DNA of 64,000 nt. It comes from Drosophila miranda. Lineage: Eukaryota; Arthropoda; Insecta; Diptera; Drosophilidae. The stretch spans positions 3,286,001-3,350,000 of the forward strand of contig NC_046675.1 in assembly GCF_003369915.1 (NCBI RefSeq), written 5' to 3'. Below the pieces are notes generated by a model. The model worked only from the letters and a program-made list of their open reading frames with translations. It was not told where the DNA came from and did not search any database. Positions 13,768-25,200 of the stretch are shown in pieces (positions within the stretch are counted from its first letter, which is position 1; every line of letters starts with the position of its first letter). The translations under genes were made by a program, and so were the position numbers.

Positions 13768-16700
13768 AGATCGGGTGGAAAGAGTGGTGACATCGGCAGT
13801 GGTTTTTAGTAGATTTCCTTATGGATTGGTTTGGTTTGGTGGTTTTTGGATTCGACTGATTCGCTGAGTTCGATTTTTGATTAGAGGTGGTGTTGGTTGG
13901 TGGTGGCATGACGATTGATTTCTTTTTAGTTCTGTTCTGTTCTGTTGGTGCGTGGCGTGGCATTTGGCTTGTTCATTTTGTTGTTTTCTTGATGGTTTCG
14001 GTTACATATACATATATTGTTTTTTGTAGGCGACAACGATAAGAACAACAACAACAACAAAAATTACGAGTACGATGCGAGATAGTATTCTTTTTTTGAT
14101 GTATATAGAATATAGTATACGATAGATGCGCAAGTAAGAGACAGACAGACAGAGAGCGAGAGGGAGAGATACATATGTGATAAGAGATAAATTGATTGAT
14201 CTTTTTGCTAGGAAAGCGGCAGCAGCAGCAGCAGCAGGTTTACAGCAAAGGTATTCGATTGTAGTTGATTGAAGTGCTCAAACGATCGGCTGGTTGATTG
14301 ATTGGTTGATTGATTGCCATTGGTATGATTACATCTGCTTAACAGCGCTCTGGGATGATACAATGACAACTATCGACTCGGAGGATATCCTTCAAATTTG
14401 AACAATAATATACGAGTATGTACATACATATAGATTTCGATTTGGAAGTACGAGTATGCATGGTGCTATGGCGAGATAGATAGGGTTTATGTCCATGTAC
14501 AATACTATGGTTTATTGTTAATGACGATAGAGTTACACAACATCCAAATAAAATGCTATGGAGGACAAGAGTTTACCATTCAGCAGTAGAGTTAGAGTTG
14601 AGTTCAGTGGAGTAGGAGATGCCGATGCCGATGTCGATGTCGATGTCGATGTCGATGTCGAGGATCGGTGCTGCTGTTGCTGTTGCTGTTTCGAGATGCT
14701 GTCGGAGGAGGTGGAGTCGTTTCTACTCGTAATACTTGATGCTTGTTTCGGGCTCGATGGCAGGACGGCGATCATTTGAGATGCTTTTGCTTTTGCTATT
14801 GCTTTCGATTGATGCTGCGTCGCATGGAGTTGCATTTGATTTTGTTTGCTTTTCAGTCGTTTAAATGTTCATTTGTTTTGGATTATGAATTATTCATCCT
14901 TTGCGTAGTTTTATCACAATTTAAATATACATATATATATTTTGGGGCTTTTATGTCCTTTTGCTTTTGTTTACTGAATTTATCACATTTGAGTTGAGTT
15001 CAGCTGAGAGTTTGTTGTTGCTTTTTTGTTTGTTTGTCATTAGTTTTGTGGGAATGCTGCTGCTTTTGGAGGATATTAAAGTGGATTTTTGTGGTTTATT
15101 ACATAAGTCTGGCTTTTCGCTGCTAATCGCACGCCCAACGTCGGCGTCCAGTCGGTCACTGGCGAATGTTCGTGGGTGGGACGGGCACACAACAACAAAA
15201 ACAACTGTTCGTGCTCATTGGAGGAGAGTGTTCTGGTTTTTTTTTTCTTTTCTATTATATATATATTCGAAATTGGTTGTGTGTGGTGTGTGTGTGAGTG
15301 TGAGTGTGTGTTGTGGCATGCAGCACATCAATTTATGGCTTTATATATTCGTGTGCTCGCATTATCTATAATTATATTTACGCTATGGTCTCCGACTCGA
15401 TAATTACAAGCACATTTATATGCATGGACGGCAATGAATAAAAAACCAAACGAAAAATAAACAAAAAATCAAAAACCGAATCATATGCAGTGGGTAATAT
15501 AATAGTAATCGCATGGGGGTAACAAATAGTACGAGTATCATGGTCATCGAAAGCGTTTTAATTGATGGAACACCGGAAGCCCCTCCCCCAGCCACTGCCC
15601 CATTGATAAGCCAGAAGCTGAAAATGATTCGTGTATGTGAATGAGAGTGTGTGCGATAGATCGGAAATGGATAGGAGAATATACTCTATCACTCTATGAC
15701 TCTGCCTAACAATTACCAATCGATTAAACAAGAACTGCTTTTGGGCCAAATCATAACCTTGGACTCTGTTCGAAATCCGCTCCACACATTAAACGGAATG
15801 TGTGGCAAGGTATTGCCAAACCAAGCATGAATGCGGCATTAGGGTGGACATTATTAAATAGCAGCAATTTCGAGAAATTAGTAGAAAATTTTAAATTGAG
15901 AAATTATTAAAACGGAATTCAACAAAAAACAATATGCAAAGCCAACTGTGGGCGTAACACAGCCATGAGATCATCGCGGAGTGGAAAACCCTTTCTGGGA
16001 TGTCGGAGATTGATTTATTGTGCGCTGCTGTTCCCGCCATTGAGAAGTCTCGACAGAAAAATATGATTTGAAATGCGGGCTCAATGGGCAACAAAAAAAG
16101 CACCTGCCATCGCCAGAGCCATAGCCAGTGCCAGTGCCAGTGCCAGAGTGTGTTGCCAAATGGCAGGCAAAATTAACAACTGGTTGGCAATAGCCAAAAC
16201 GCCGATTACACAATGAAGCTGGGGGCCAATGGCAGCAGGCAGCCAGCGACTGGGGCTGAGGCTGAGCTCCACAGAGATGCTCTGCGGCAATATGTTTTGC
16301 CTGTGGTTTTGTGGCACGCATAAATAACACATTTCTCGAGACATTTTTGCGCCAAATGGCAAACAGACAAAAGACACAGAGGACTGGCCGAGAAAAATAA
16401 AAGTAAAACGCCTCTAGAGCGTTTCTTTTTCATTTTATTTCTATCTTTCAGTTTGTTGTCTTTTCGTATTTCGCTTTTCAGGGGGGGCTACGGGTTACCT
16501 TACCGAAAGGTAGCACCGAGAAGCAACGTGAGCACATTTTTTTGTGCTTTTTTTTTTGTGTGTGTTTTTTTTTTTGGGCATTGCTATGTGGGGGTTTTGT
16601 GGCTCATACTCGTATGTGAGTGAATGAGTGAGTGTCTCAACTTATTTTTGGCTTTTTCATGCACGCACACACACACACACACAGACAGAGAGCGAGACAT

Positions 16701-17125
16701 GTTTGCCCACATTCAAATCACTTTTCAAGGTTACATTTGCTTCCCGCATTTCAGCCTCAAATCAAGCCGAGATTTTATATAGTTTTTTAGCCTAAGTACC
16801 GAGCACACACACACACACACACACAGACACACTCGGGCAGTCAGGCGGCCTGACAACGCGACTCTTGAATTAATTATAGTGGACATTCGCTTCGAATTGA
16901 TTTCAAGAATCCACTGATAAAGCCCCCCGAACCAGGTCGGGCTCTGCTGAGGTCAAACTTCATGTTGGGCTGTCGTCTGTCGTTGGTCGTTGGTCGTTCG
17001 TTGATCGTTGTCCAAGGCATTTAGGCATTCGCTTTGGTTTAGTTTTCAGTGTTTCAGAGTTTCAGTTTTGTGACTCTGAATAATCATTATTTTGCCTGAC
17101 ATTGAACTGAATTCGTGGCTCTGCT

Positions 17126-17156
<31 letters not shown>

Positions 17157-20100
17157 GGCTTAAAAAATCAAATATTTATGGAAAAGTATTTCCAATTGGA
17201 GTCTCAAATCGAATCACAACTGGAATGTTTTCGCAGGCGAGATAATAATAAAAATAGAAAGAGAACCCACCCAACGGTGGTGCTGGCCTTCAAATACTAG
17301 ATAAACCGAGTTGACAGCCAGTTAATTGTCGCTGTAGTGTGTGTGTGTGTGTGTGTTGCCTAATATTCATATTGGAATATTACGCATACGCAGCGGTGTG
17401 TCTCCGTGCGAAGAGCACTGTTTTTAAGCCGTTTAAAGCGGGGCAGATAAACCCCATAATCATAATTATTCGTAGAGTTTTTCATTGCATTGCAGCACAC
17501 GTTAATTGCCAAGGTCAACAAGAAAGCACAGGCACACAGATAGAGAGAGACATGGGGAAGATAGATACAAAGATACGGGGCAGATATGGAAGATACAAGG
17601 GAAAAACTTATGACCAAATTGCACTTAACACATACAGAAACTCTGCTGTAATTGAAACGATGGCGTCAGTGGCTGCTGCTGTTGGAGGAGGTGGCTCTCC
17701 TGCGGCTGCTGCTGCTGCTGCTGCATCATTGTGGGGGTGGTGGGTGTCGTTGTTCTGGCAAACAACATGCTTCTGCCTGGGTAGCCAATGTAGAGTGTGT
17801 CTATCGGAATGGCTGGCGCGCGGAAGCGAAGTCGAAGGCGATGGCGATGTCGGGCAGCGGGAGCGGGAGCTGGAACGGAGCTGGAGCGACGACGACGAGC
17901 GAGCGCACGAAACGAGCGACTGACTGAACCGAACTGAAGAATTCCGTGCGCCGAAGACGGAGACGGAGACCAGACTCAAGCATAGAGTTCGGAAGAGAGA
18001 GAGAGAGAGAGCAAGCGAGCGAGCAGGCCCGCGTGGAGAGAGCGAGCGAATGGTGCGAGAGCATTGGCTAATGAGTCACGAGTGTGCGATCATAACCAGA
18101 GATGATGTCGCTGCCTGTGTGTGCGTATGATCTAATGGCGGGGACCGACTCGGACTCGCTCGTTGATTGCCTCACTTTAGTCGGTCCTCCATTATCAGCA
18201 GAGAGAGAGAGAGAGAGAGGGAGAGCATTTCAGTGGCAGTGACAGAGAGGGAGAGGGAGCTGTAGAGAGATTGGGGGGCGTGTGCCGAAAATAGAAACTG
18301 CTGTGGCAACATGTGATACCAAAAGCAACAGCCAACAGCCAACAGCCATTCCGAAATGCGTTGATAAGCCAGCAAAAGAGTGAACGTGTCACGTTTTGGA
18401 GCGGACCCCAATGCGGATCCCCATGCGGATTGTATTTGCCATTCAGTGAGCAATGAACGCGCGTTTCCCAATGATCCACAAACTGGGAGGAACACACTGC
18501 GTATGCGTAATATCTATGCATGTGACCCAATTTATTGGACGGCACAAAGGCAGAGGCAAAGGCGGAGGCGGAGGCGGAGGCTTAGGCGAGCCTGATTGGC
18601 CTATTTCCTTTTCTGGCCTAATCACTGGTCGAAAGGGAAGCTACCACTCGTGCCACAATAGTTGGCCCTCGAGTTATTAGTAGGCCACTTGAGGCCAGGC
18701 CAGGCCAGGGCAAGCCAGGCCCAGCCAAGCCAAGCCAGAGCAGGGGCCGGGGCGGAGATGCTCTACAAGTGCAACAGCAGCAGCAGCAGTGGCAGCAACA
18801 CTTGAGCTGCAACAATAGAATGCACCTAAGAATAAGGTAACCCAAAAACACGCCAGAGAAAGATACCAAAAACATTGAGAGAGGGAGAGAGAGACAGAGA
18901 GAGAGAGCGAGGTGGTGGGTGCCCCCGCAGGCAGTAAACGCACTTGAGATGTGGCCAGGCAACAGCAGCAGTTGCAGCAGTGGCAGCCATGGCAGCAGCC
19001 TGCCAACCCAGTTACATAGCGGTACTCAAGGACGTTGGCTGACGCGAGGCTGCCTCTGACTCGGCGGCAGGCTGCAATGGCGCCAAATGCTGCAGTGCAG
19101 CTCCTGGCCTGGGTCTGGCGGCTCGTGCGGCCACTGCGCAGGACCTTTGCCTAGGCACTTGCCACAGACACACACACAGATACACACACACATCCACAAG
19201 AGCGTGGTCACACGCACACTTCGCACACCCGCATTGTCATCAAAGTAGGTCAACCGCTCGCCGCTGCTGTCAGCTCTCGTTGCGCTCTCACTCACTCACT
19301 CTCTCTCTCTCTCTCTCTCTCTCTCCCTGTCTCTCTTCGTCTCTGTGCGGTGTGCTCGTCTTTTATGCGCTCGGCTTATGGCTCGTCTCGGCTCGGCTTT
19401 TATGCTTATACACCCCCATCCGACCCACACACCCACACAGACTCATACATAATTTTCCAGCATTGATTACATAAGCCCCAGCTCTGGCTCCGACCCCAAA
19501 ACGTTGACCCGCCCGCCCCCTTATTTTTCTCATTTTCTACTGCATTTCCTTTGCAGCCTCAGTCGCTGCTGACGCATTTCCTACCCCAGAGCCCCAGAGC
19601 CCCAGACCCTCCCTCCATCCTTTCGTTGAAGCTGTTTTTCCCCTTGTGCGTGTGTGTGTGTGGTTTTTCAACTATTCCTGACAGCTTCTAAAAACTCTAA
19701 TAATTCTATTCTGACAGCCGTAAATAACAAACAACAGCCCGAAGATAGAAAACAGAACACGAAATAAATATTAATAAATAAACGACTGACTGGCTATCAA
19801 GACAGCTAAGTAAATAAATTAATAAATACGGACCTGTTCCACAGCCAATGAGGAGACAATAGACACACAATGGCGGTCTTTAATGGTGGCTCATTAACGA
19901 CAAGTGCAGCTGTGTCCATACACATCTCAATCTTGCCGCGAAGACCCTGCAGCTAAGCAAAGAAAAACTAATCATTTTCCCACCCGAAACAGATACCGAA
20001 CAACCTATCGATCAACGACCAAAATCAAGCAAAAACTTCCATAGGAACATCAGAATATTTACCTTAGTAATGCCTTGTCAACTCAGTAGATTTCCGCATT

Positions 20101-22031
20101 CCCAGCCCAAAGATACAACAAATTATAGCTCTTAAAATTTAGATAAAATATTGATTTTTTTGTCGTTTGGTTTTAAAAAATAAAATTACTTGGAATTTGG
20201 ATACCAATCGAATGGTATTGTTCCCATTGCCTACTCTGTAAAACGAAAATCGTGTCATTATTCGTATCTCATCTTCCATCCCTGCCATCCCCCCCCCCCC
20301 CCCCCCCCCGATGTTCCCAATTGACAAACAGACTTTGTGCCAAGTTAAGTCCATCGTTCAGTCATTCAGTCACTCAGTCAGCCATTCGGTTAGCAATTAA
20401 GAAATTTTGAAAACGTGTTTCAGCTGCTGAGGCTCTCACGAGTGCGAGCGGGAGTATTTTGTATCTATCTATATGTATCGTAATCGTATATATCTAAATA
20501 TCAAATGTTAGGCTTGGCCATGCCCGCGGGCTGCCGCGGGGGCGACAGCTCCTAACAGACTCTAACATTTACACTTTTGCTATTTTTGTGTCTATGACGA
20601 GCGACGACAGCGACGCAATCGAAGTACCTGTCGTCGTGGCGGCTCACCTTGGGTCTGCCAGCCAGCCAGCCAGCCAGCCTGCCTGGCAGCTGGTTTTGGC
20701 CCGAACAAATCATGCAAAGCAAGCAACTAGTTAATGGCTTGTGGTCAAACACACTCACACACTTTGTATGGGGTTTGGCAATGGCTGACTGACTGACTGA
20801 CCGACCGACCGACCCATGTTGGAGCTTCTTTTGAGCACACGCTAATCTTTGACTTTGCATATGAATGGCGGTGGGGCGACCTATTCTCGAGGAAGAGATG
20901 ATGAGCTGCAGAAGTAGCTGTCGAAGCTGCTCAAATGCCATTCATTATGGTCTCTTTCAGTCAGTCAGCCCCAGCTGCAGTCCCAGCTCAGGGCCAGACT
21001 CGGTATTGTATCTAATTGCAAGCCATTGATGAGACGATGGGAGGAGCACACAGCAGACAGAAGACAGCACACGAAGCGAAGCCGTCCTGCAGGCGGAGGT
21101 CATTGGGAAAATGGGTCAAACTGGGCCCAGAGTGTCTCGGCGCCAAATCCTGCGCAAAGATTCGACCCAGCCAAATGCCAGATGCCCGATGCACGATGCC
21201 AGTTGTCATGCAAGAAGCAGCAGCAGCATGAGATTGTGTGTGTGTGTGCGTGTGTGTGTGTGTGTGTGTGTTTTTTGGGGGCCGGCCCTGTGGGCGTATA
21301 CGCTATATCGGACTTAATTACAAATCAAAAAAATCAGAAAACGTATCCGCATCCCCTGCAGATTGATTGAAATTACTTAAAACAAAACGAACAGCGACAA
21401 TGAAAAGCAACAACATTTTGAGATACAGTGAGAGATACGAGAGGGGAGACAGGGGAGAAGGAGACGGAGGATTGATCTGATGGCAGGGATATATGTACAT
21501 ACAGATGTACGATACGATATACGATATACGATACGATGCGATACGATACGTATTGCAGTAACATCGAAAAATGACTATACAACAAAGAAAGAAAGTAAGG
21601 AAACAACGGCACGATTCGGCTATCAAAAAGTTAGGCGACAAAATTCAATTAGTTATATTATATATACGCTGCGGAGATCGGAGATAAAGAGCAGTGGATA
21701 GATAACGAACGAGAGAGATAGAGATAGAGGTAGATAGAGAGGTAGATAGAGAGAGAGAGATAGAGATAGAGAGCACGATAATGGAATATGCAAGAGCGAT
21801 TGAAATATTTTCTGTTTCTTTTCTTTTCTGATTTTCTTGGTCTGTTCTTTCTTTCTTTTCTTTCTTTTTTTTTATTTTTTGTATGAATTGGATTTGGATT
21901 TTGATCAACTTACCGGAACTGAAATGTGAGCGTTTAGTTTGTTCATTTTCCGGATCGGAATCGAGCGGCCGTTTGCGCGAATCGCCGATCTCAGGACTTG
22001 GACATGTCTCCATGGTACCGTCTTCGGCCAT
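5515..22031 (-). CDS. ps: Pasilla, NOVA-family triple-KH RNA-binding splicing regulator
   Basis: Pasilla is the fly orthologue of NOVA1/2. This nuclear protein binds YCAY-type RNA motifs and controls alternative splicing. The main reading frame joins 22031-21914, 8263-8120, 8048-7408, 7311-6789 and 5735-5515, giving 548 residues with every junction in frame. The start exon carries a basic segment (DSRKRPLD) typical of a nuclear signal. KH1 begins near residue 41 with its GKGG loop at about 60-63. KH2 follows at about 135-205 (IIGKGG), and then a long Ala/Asn/Ser-rich linker with polyalanine. KH3 forms the last 85 or so residues, with a GPNG loop encoded across the final intron. Alternative coding exons at 9296-9361, 12251-12995 and perhaps 14577-14835 all splice in the same phase onto KH1. 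Gene identity is very secure. Transcription starts and UTR exons cannot be read from sequence. Confidence 0.96.
5736..6788 (-). other. ps: ps intron before the KH3 exon, with a possible retained-intron end
   Basis: The intron is bounded by CTAG|GTGGGC at 6789/6788 and TTCCAG at 5736. If the donor is not used, the frame continues for nine codons (GRHYYYPY-like tail) to a stop at 6760. That would give a protein that ends just after the first KH3 residues. The rest holds G-runs near 5980 and 6230 and a GC-rich purine block near 6590; I see no gene. Confidence 0.7.
6789..7311 (-). CDS. ps: ps exon: linker and first residues of KH3
   Basis: This exon encodes VAMRGSGYSETVTTEV, then a linker rich in alanine and asparagine with an Ala9-type run, and ends at EVPEMIIGAILG. 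It is preceded by the acceptor CCCTTGCAG and ends at CTAG|GTGGGC. Confidence 0.9.
7312..7407 (-). other. ps: 96-bp in-frame intron (exitron-like) in ps
   Basis: The interval lies between AAG|GTTCGG and CCCTTGCAG. It is a multiple of three and has no stop, so retention would add 32 residues (VRSHPL...SPLQ). The donor is weak: +3 to +6 is TCGG rather than the AAGT-like consensus. The inserted residues do not look like the surrounding low-complexity linker. I judge it an intron because joining HIK to VAMRG gives a smooth NOVA-like sequence, but retention is possible. Confidence 0.65.
7408..8048 (-). CDS. ps: ps exon: end of KH1, KH2 and linker
   Basis: The exon opens after TTTTTTAG with TTERVCLITGS, which is the third strand of KH1, and continues into MDKIREK. 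KH2 follows (VKILVPNSTAGMIIGKGG) with its GKGG loop and final helix, and then a Ser/Asn/Gly-rich linker that ends at LLEHIK. Confidence 0.95.
8120..8263 (-). CDS. ps: ps exon: first half of KH1
   Basis: This 144-bp exon follows GATTGCAG and encodes GETTYHMKILVPAVASGAII through KSHDFYPG, including the KH1 GKGG loop. It ends at TCCAG|GTGAGT. All the alternative upstream exons join here in phase 1. Confidence 0.95.
9296..9361 (-). CDS. ps: ps 66-bp cassette exon rich in UCAU
   Basis: The exon is flanked by GCCATTTCAG and CATG|GTAAGC, both good splice sites. It is 66 bp long and phase 1 at both ends, so inclusion adds exactly 22 residues (about ESVCSGIEVEIENN plus a run of Asn and His) between the start exon and KH1 without shifting the frame. 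Open frame, symmetrical phase and two strong sites together make this a convincing exon rather than chance. Its last 15 bases hold three UCAU tetramers, the binding motif of the NOVA/Pasilla family. Four more YCAY motifs follow within 50 nt in the intron. Confidence 0.85.
12251..12995 (-). CDS. ps: ps alternative first coding exon (Gln-rich N-terminus)
   Basis: This open frame begins at ATG 12995 (MDSITTMRTAMDRAAEQL) and ends at the donor CTACG|GTGAGT in phase 1, the phase needed to join the KH1 exon at 8263. It would give a roughly 757-residue isoform. The 248 codons encode a polyglutamine/Glu tract, a serine- and threonine-rich segment, an 11-glycine run, a PPD-type proline patch and an Ala/Ser/Val-rich repeat. 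Reading on past the donor soon leaves any plausible protein. The frame is open for 11 codons above the ATG but from a GTG, so I place the start at the ATG. It is probably driven by its own promoter close upstream. Confidence 0.75.
14577..14835 (-). CDS. ps: Candidate third ps N-terminal exon (Ser/Thr/Gln-rich)
   Basis: An open frame starts at ATG 14835 (MQLHATQHQSK), runs through Lys/Ala, Ser, Gln6 and Ser-Thr repeats, and reaches GAATG|GTAAAC at 14577/14576. The donor is in phase 1, again matching the KH1 exon, and would add 86 residues. The Ser-Thr run is encoded by a GATGTC hexamer repeat, so the open frame could simply be a by-product of low-complexity DNA. Only the donor and phase support it, and the phase alone has a one-in-three chance. 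Confidence 0.35.
17128..17156. repeat. TG dinucleotide microsatellite
   Basis: An almost perfect TG run of about 29 bases. A second TG run lies nearby at about 17337-17357. Confidence 0.9.
20289..20309. repeat. Poly-C tract of 21 bases
   Basis: An uninterrupted run of 21 C in the ps intron. Runs this long are rare in fly DNA and prone to length error in sequencing. Confidence 0.85.
21235..21270. repeat. TG dinucleotide microsatellite
   Basis: A TG run of about 36 bases with a single interruption (GCG), about 640 bp downstream (in ps transcription direction) of the usual ps start exon. Confidence 0.9.
21914..22031 (-). CDS. ps: ps usual first coding exon
   Basis: It starts at ATG 22031 in the context AAAATGGCC and encodes MAEDGTMETCPSPEIGDSRK through RSHFSSG, including a basic cluster (RKRPLD). 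It ends at TTCCG|GTAAGT in phase 1. The upstream minus-strand sequence is A-rich and fits a fly 5' UTR. Confidence 0.93.
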
Positions 22032-22170
22032 TTTTAACTGAATGTTGACTGCTTTTTGGGCTATCGACTTTGACTGATGATTGCGTTTGCGTTTGCTTTT
22101 GCGTTTACTTTTACGTTCTGCTTATGCGTTTTTGCTACTGGTACTTTTGGTATATGTTTCTCTTTTGATT

Positions 22171-22208
22171 CAATTTGATTTGATTTGATTTGATTCGATT
22201 CGATTCGA
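22171..22208. repeat. GATTT/GATTC pentamer array
   Basis: About seven 5-bp units, the first four TGATT and the rest CGATT, just upstream of the usual ps start codon on the minus strand. It probably lies in the 5' UTR. Confidence 0.85.
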
Positions 22209-25200
22209 CAACGCAAACTTTCGATGTTTGGTAATGAGGCGTCTGGGTTAAGCTTGGTATTATTTAGTTTTTGGCTTGGTTGTTGTTGTTGATTTTTGTT
22301 TGCTTTTTTTTGTTGGTTGGATTTCTGTTTTGGCTTTAGGTGTGTGCGAGCGAGCGAACAAACGACCAAACGATCCTAGTCTGTGTGTCTGTATCTCTAT
22401 CTGTGTCTGGGGGGATCCGCAACTGTCATCTGAAAGTATGATGGGCTATGTGAGCGATGGTGGCTGGTGGCTTGGTGGCTTGGTGGCTGGGATGATGAGG
22501 AGTCGGCGGCGATGGTGGCGTGGCGGTGGCGGTGGCGGTAGTGGCGGGAGTCGCAGCAGCAGCCAGTCAGTCGCAGGAGGTCCTGGGGCGCTCTACTGAT
22601 GCCGGGACACATGCACACACACACACAGCGGGTTAGCGATGGGCATAGGCGCGGGCGCAGGCGCAGGCGCGGGCTCAGGCTATCGTTTACAGAGTTACAG
22701 CTAGAGCTATCGTTATCGCTATCGCTATCGTTATCGTTATTGATCGATCAATCGATCAGTCCGCTCTCGGCTATCGTAATCGTGACAGTGACAGTTGATG
22801 GACGCCAGACCATATACATACACATATATGCATGTACTCAATATATCTTTATGATCCTTCTAGATTTCAATGCATTTTTTTGGTTTAGTTTCGATTATTT
22901 TGGATTTTTATTGAATTTTTTTTTTGTTGATATTTTTTATTTGGTGGTTTTGTGGTGGAATGTGCGATTTTTGGTTTTTTTTTTTTTGTAAACGTTTATA
23001 TGAAAAAAAGAAAAAAGGAAAAAAATATTTATGAGTGAATTATGCAGCAATAATAAATATACGTACATACAGTAAACATTTAGGCAAATATATAGGTACG
23101 CAATGCATTGCAGCCGATCCAACAGATACAAACGTACGTATGTATCTATGCAGCATCTGTCGGAGTGGCAATGCAGTTCTCGCGAGTAGTAAAACACACA
23201 CAAGTGAGTAACATTTAGATAGATTTAGATACAAACAGTTTTTGGTGGACTGGGAGGGGGTACGAGTATATGGATTCGCTTGATTTCGATTCGTTTTGAT
23301 GCTGTTTAGTATAGGCATATATACAAATATATACAAAATGAGGGCGGAGCAGGGACATGGTACTGGTTCTGGTTCTTGGCGGGAGGGGTGGAAGGTTACA
23401 CGAGTATCTTCTAAAAAGCGTGGCTTGGGTGGTGTGAAGGGGAGGCATTCTCACATATCAAAGGCAGGCAAATGATTGAAACACACAGCGAGCGAGAGAG
23501 AGAGAGACAGAGAGAGAGATTGAGATTGAGTTAGAGACAAAAAGTTGATTTGAATCAAGCATTTGTGAATGTCGAGCATATGCGTGTGTGGAATGGCTGG
23601 ATGGTAAGCAGACGACAGGATGAATCACTGGAATCCATAGAAATGTTACGGAGGGGATGCAGGGGAGCACCCATATGGTGAGCGCCCATATGTAAGTTTA
23701 AAGGTTCTCTGGGTGTTTTTTTTTTAGGTATGGAATTACTCAACCCATTTCAATGTATCCATTCTGTTAGGCGATGGTCTTATAGAAGTCTTAAAATTCT
23801 ATGAAATGCTGTTGCATATTCCCAATACACTACAGACCTCTCTTCTAAAGATCTTTCAGATCTTGCAGATCTGAGAGAGCTCTCAACTTTGTTAAATTCC
23901 CATCAAATATACGGAATACGACATTCGCTAATCTTTTAATTATTCAACAAATTTCATGGTTTCAAATCTATCCATAATCTTTTGCCCAAGCCTCCTTCTC
24001 CTCCTCCTCCTTTGAGTCCATCGTTTATGTTTATTCAAAGACATATCAAAAACCGAGCCAGTTTTTGCTGTGAGCGTGTGCACGGCAATGAAAACTCGAA
24101 AACTTGCAGCTCAATTATGCATGAGTTGGTTTATTTTATTATGATTTCATTGCTAATTAAAACGAACCCAAAGAAACCAAAAAAGCCAGCAGCAACAGCC
24201 ACATTTTGCAGTGACAGACAACGCGCATTTATTTATTTGTTTAAAATGGCGTTTAATTATACAAACATTTTGTGTATTTTGTTGTTATATTTGTGGTAGT
24301 GCTGCTGCTGTCTACCACTCGTTTATAGGGGCACTCTAAGTGTCCAAGTGTTGGCTTTCGATTTGACTGCAAACGACCTTGACCATTGAATGCGATGTCA
24401 GTGTGTGTTCGTTAGCTGTGTGTGTGTGGTTTTTCTTTATTTTTTGTTATTTGCGTTTCTTTTTCGGTTTTTTGTGCAGTGACCACAAAACCAAATGAGC
24501 AATAAATCGAAGAGAGGGCAGAGCCAACGAAACGTTCAATGCTACATGATACAAGATACATAGATACCCATACCGAATGCGTACTATCAGATACAGATAT
24601 TCGTAATTGTTTTGCATTTGCTATTAAATTCTGTGGCTGTGGCTGCGACTGTGTGGCACCTGTCGCAAAACGAGTAAGCCGCACACGAAATTTGCATTTA
24701 CTCAAGGAATTAGTAAACAACAGATACAAATACAGAAACTAAAGATACATTTTAGCAGCAGTAGCAGCAGCAGGAGGAGATGCCGCCGCAGTAGAACGAG
24801 TTTTTGTTTGGATGCGAGAACCAGTTGCTTTTGCGCCTCGGCTTGGCATTTCAGTTTTTCAATTAATTTATTTAATGATATTTGTTATTTGTGTTCTGTT
24901 CTGCTCTGTTCTGTTCATTTTTTATAGAATTCCCTCCCATTCGGTGGGGGGCACAGCCACAAAATGGCGACAATCGATGTCGAAACAAAAGGCGGATAAT
25001 AAATGCACAAAAACTAAAAACTTGGCAATCAAATTTCAACTGCAGTCGGGTCACAAATCTCTCAGAAGTGCGGGGGGGGCCCCACCGCCCCACCGCACCA
25101 CGAGAGATGCCGCGGGGCCAAGTCCCCTGCCACATGCCACTCGCCATGCGCCACACCGCCCTGCAGGCAGGCACGCAAAGTGCTCGACATTTCGCTTTCC

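Larger units (their letters stand above)
8264..21913 (-). other. ps: Large ps intron, mostly low-complexity DNA
   Basis: This 13.6-kb intron separates the usual ps start exon from KH1 and holds the alternative exons listed separately. Otherwise it consists of microsatellites (GA near 13736-13758, 18187-18217 and 18870-18908; CT near 19297-19325; CA/TG near 13407, 16668 and 16805; GATACG-type near 21500-21550). It also has short GC-rich minisatellites such as GGCGGA at 18560-18585, CCAGTG at 16117-16150 and GGCCA/GCCAA at 18690-18740. Open frames across it are compositionally biased and I do not regard them as genes. The GC-rich interval at 17.6-18.1 kb could be an internal promoter, but nothing decisive marks it. 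Confidence 0.75.

Noticed and set aside
17339-17923. 194-codon plus-strand open frame in the ps intron
   Set aside because: The frame begins in a TG repeat and passes through GCT/GGA repeats; composition is not protein-like and no splice logic supports it.
22640-22690. GGCGCGGGCGCAGGCGCAGG block considered as a CpG-type promoter or CRISPR-like array
   Set aside because: It is a short GC minisatellite; there are no spacers, and CRISPR arrays do not occur in animal nuclear genomes.
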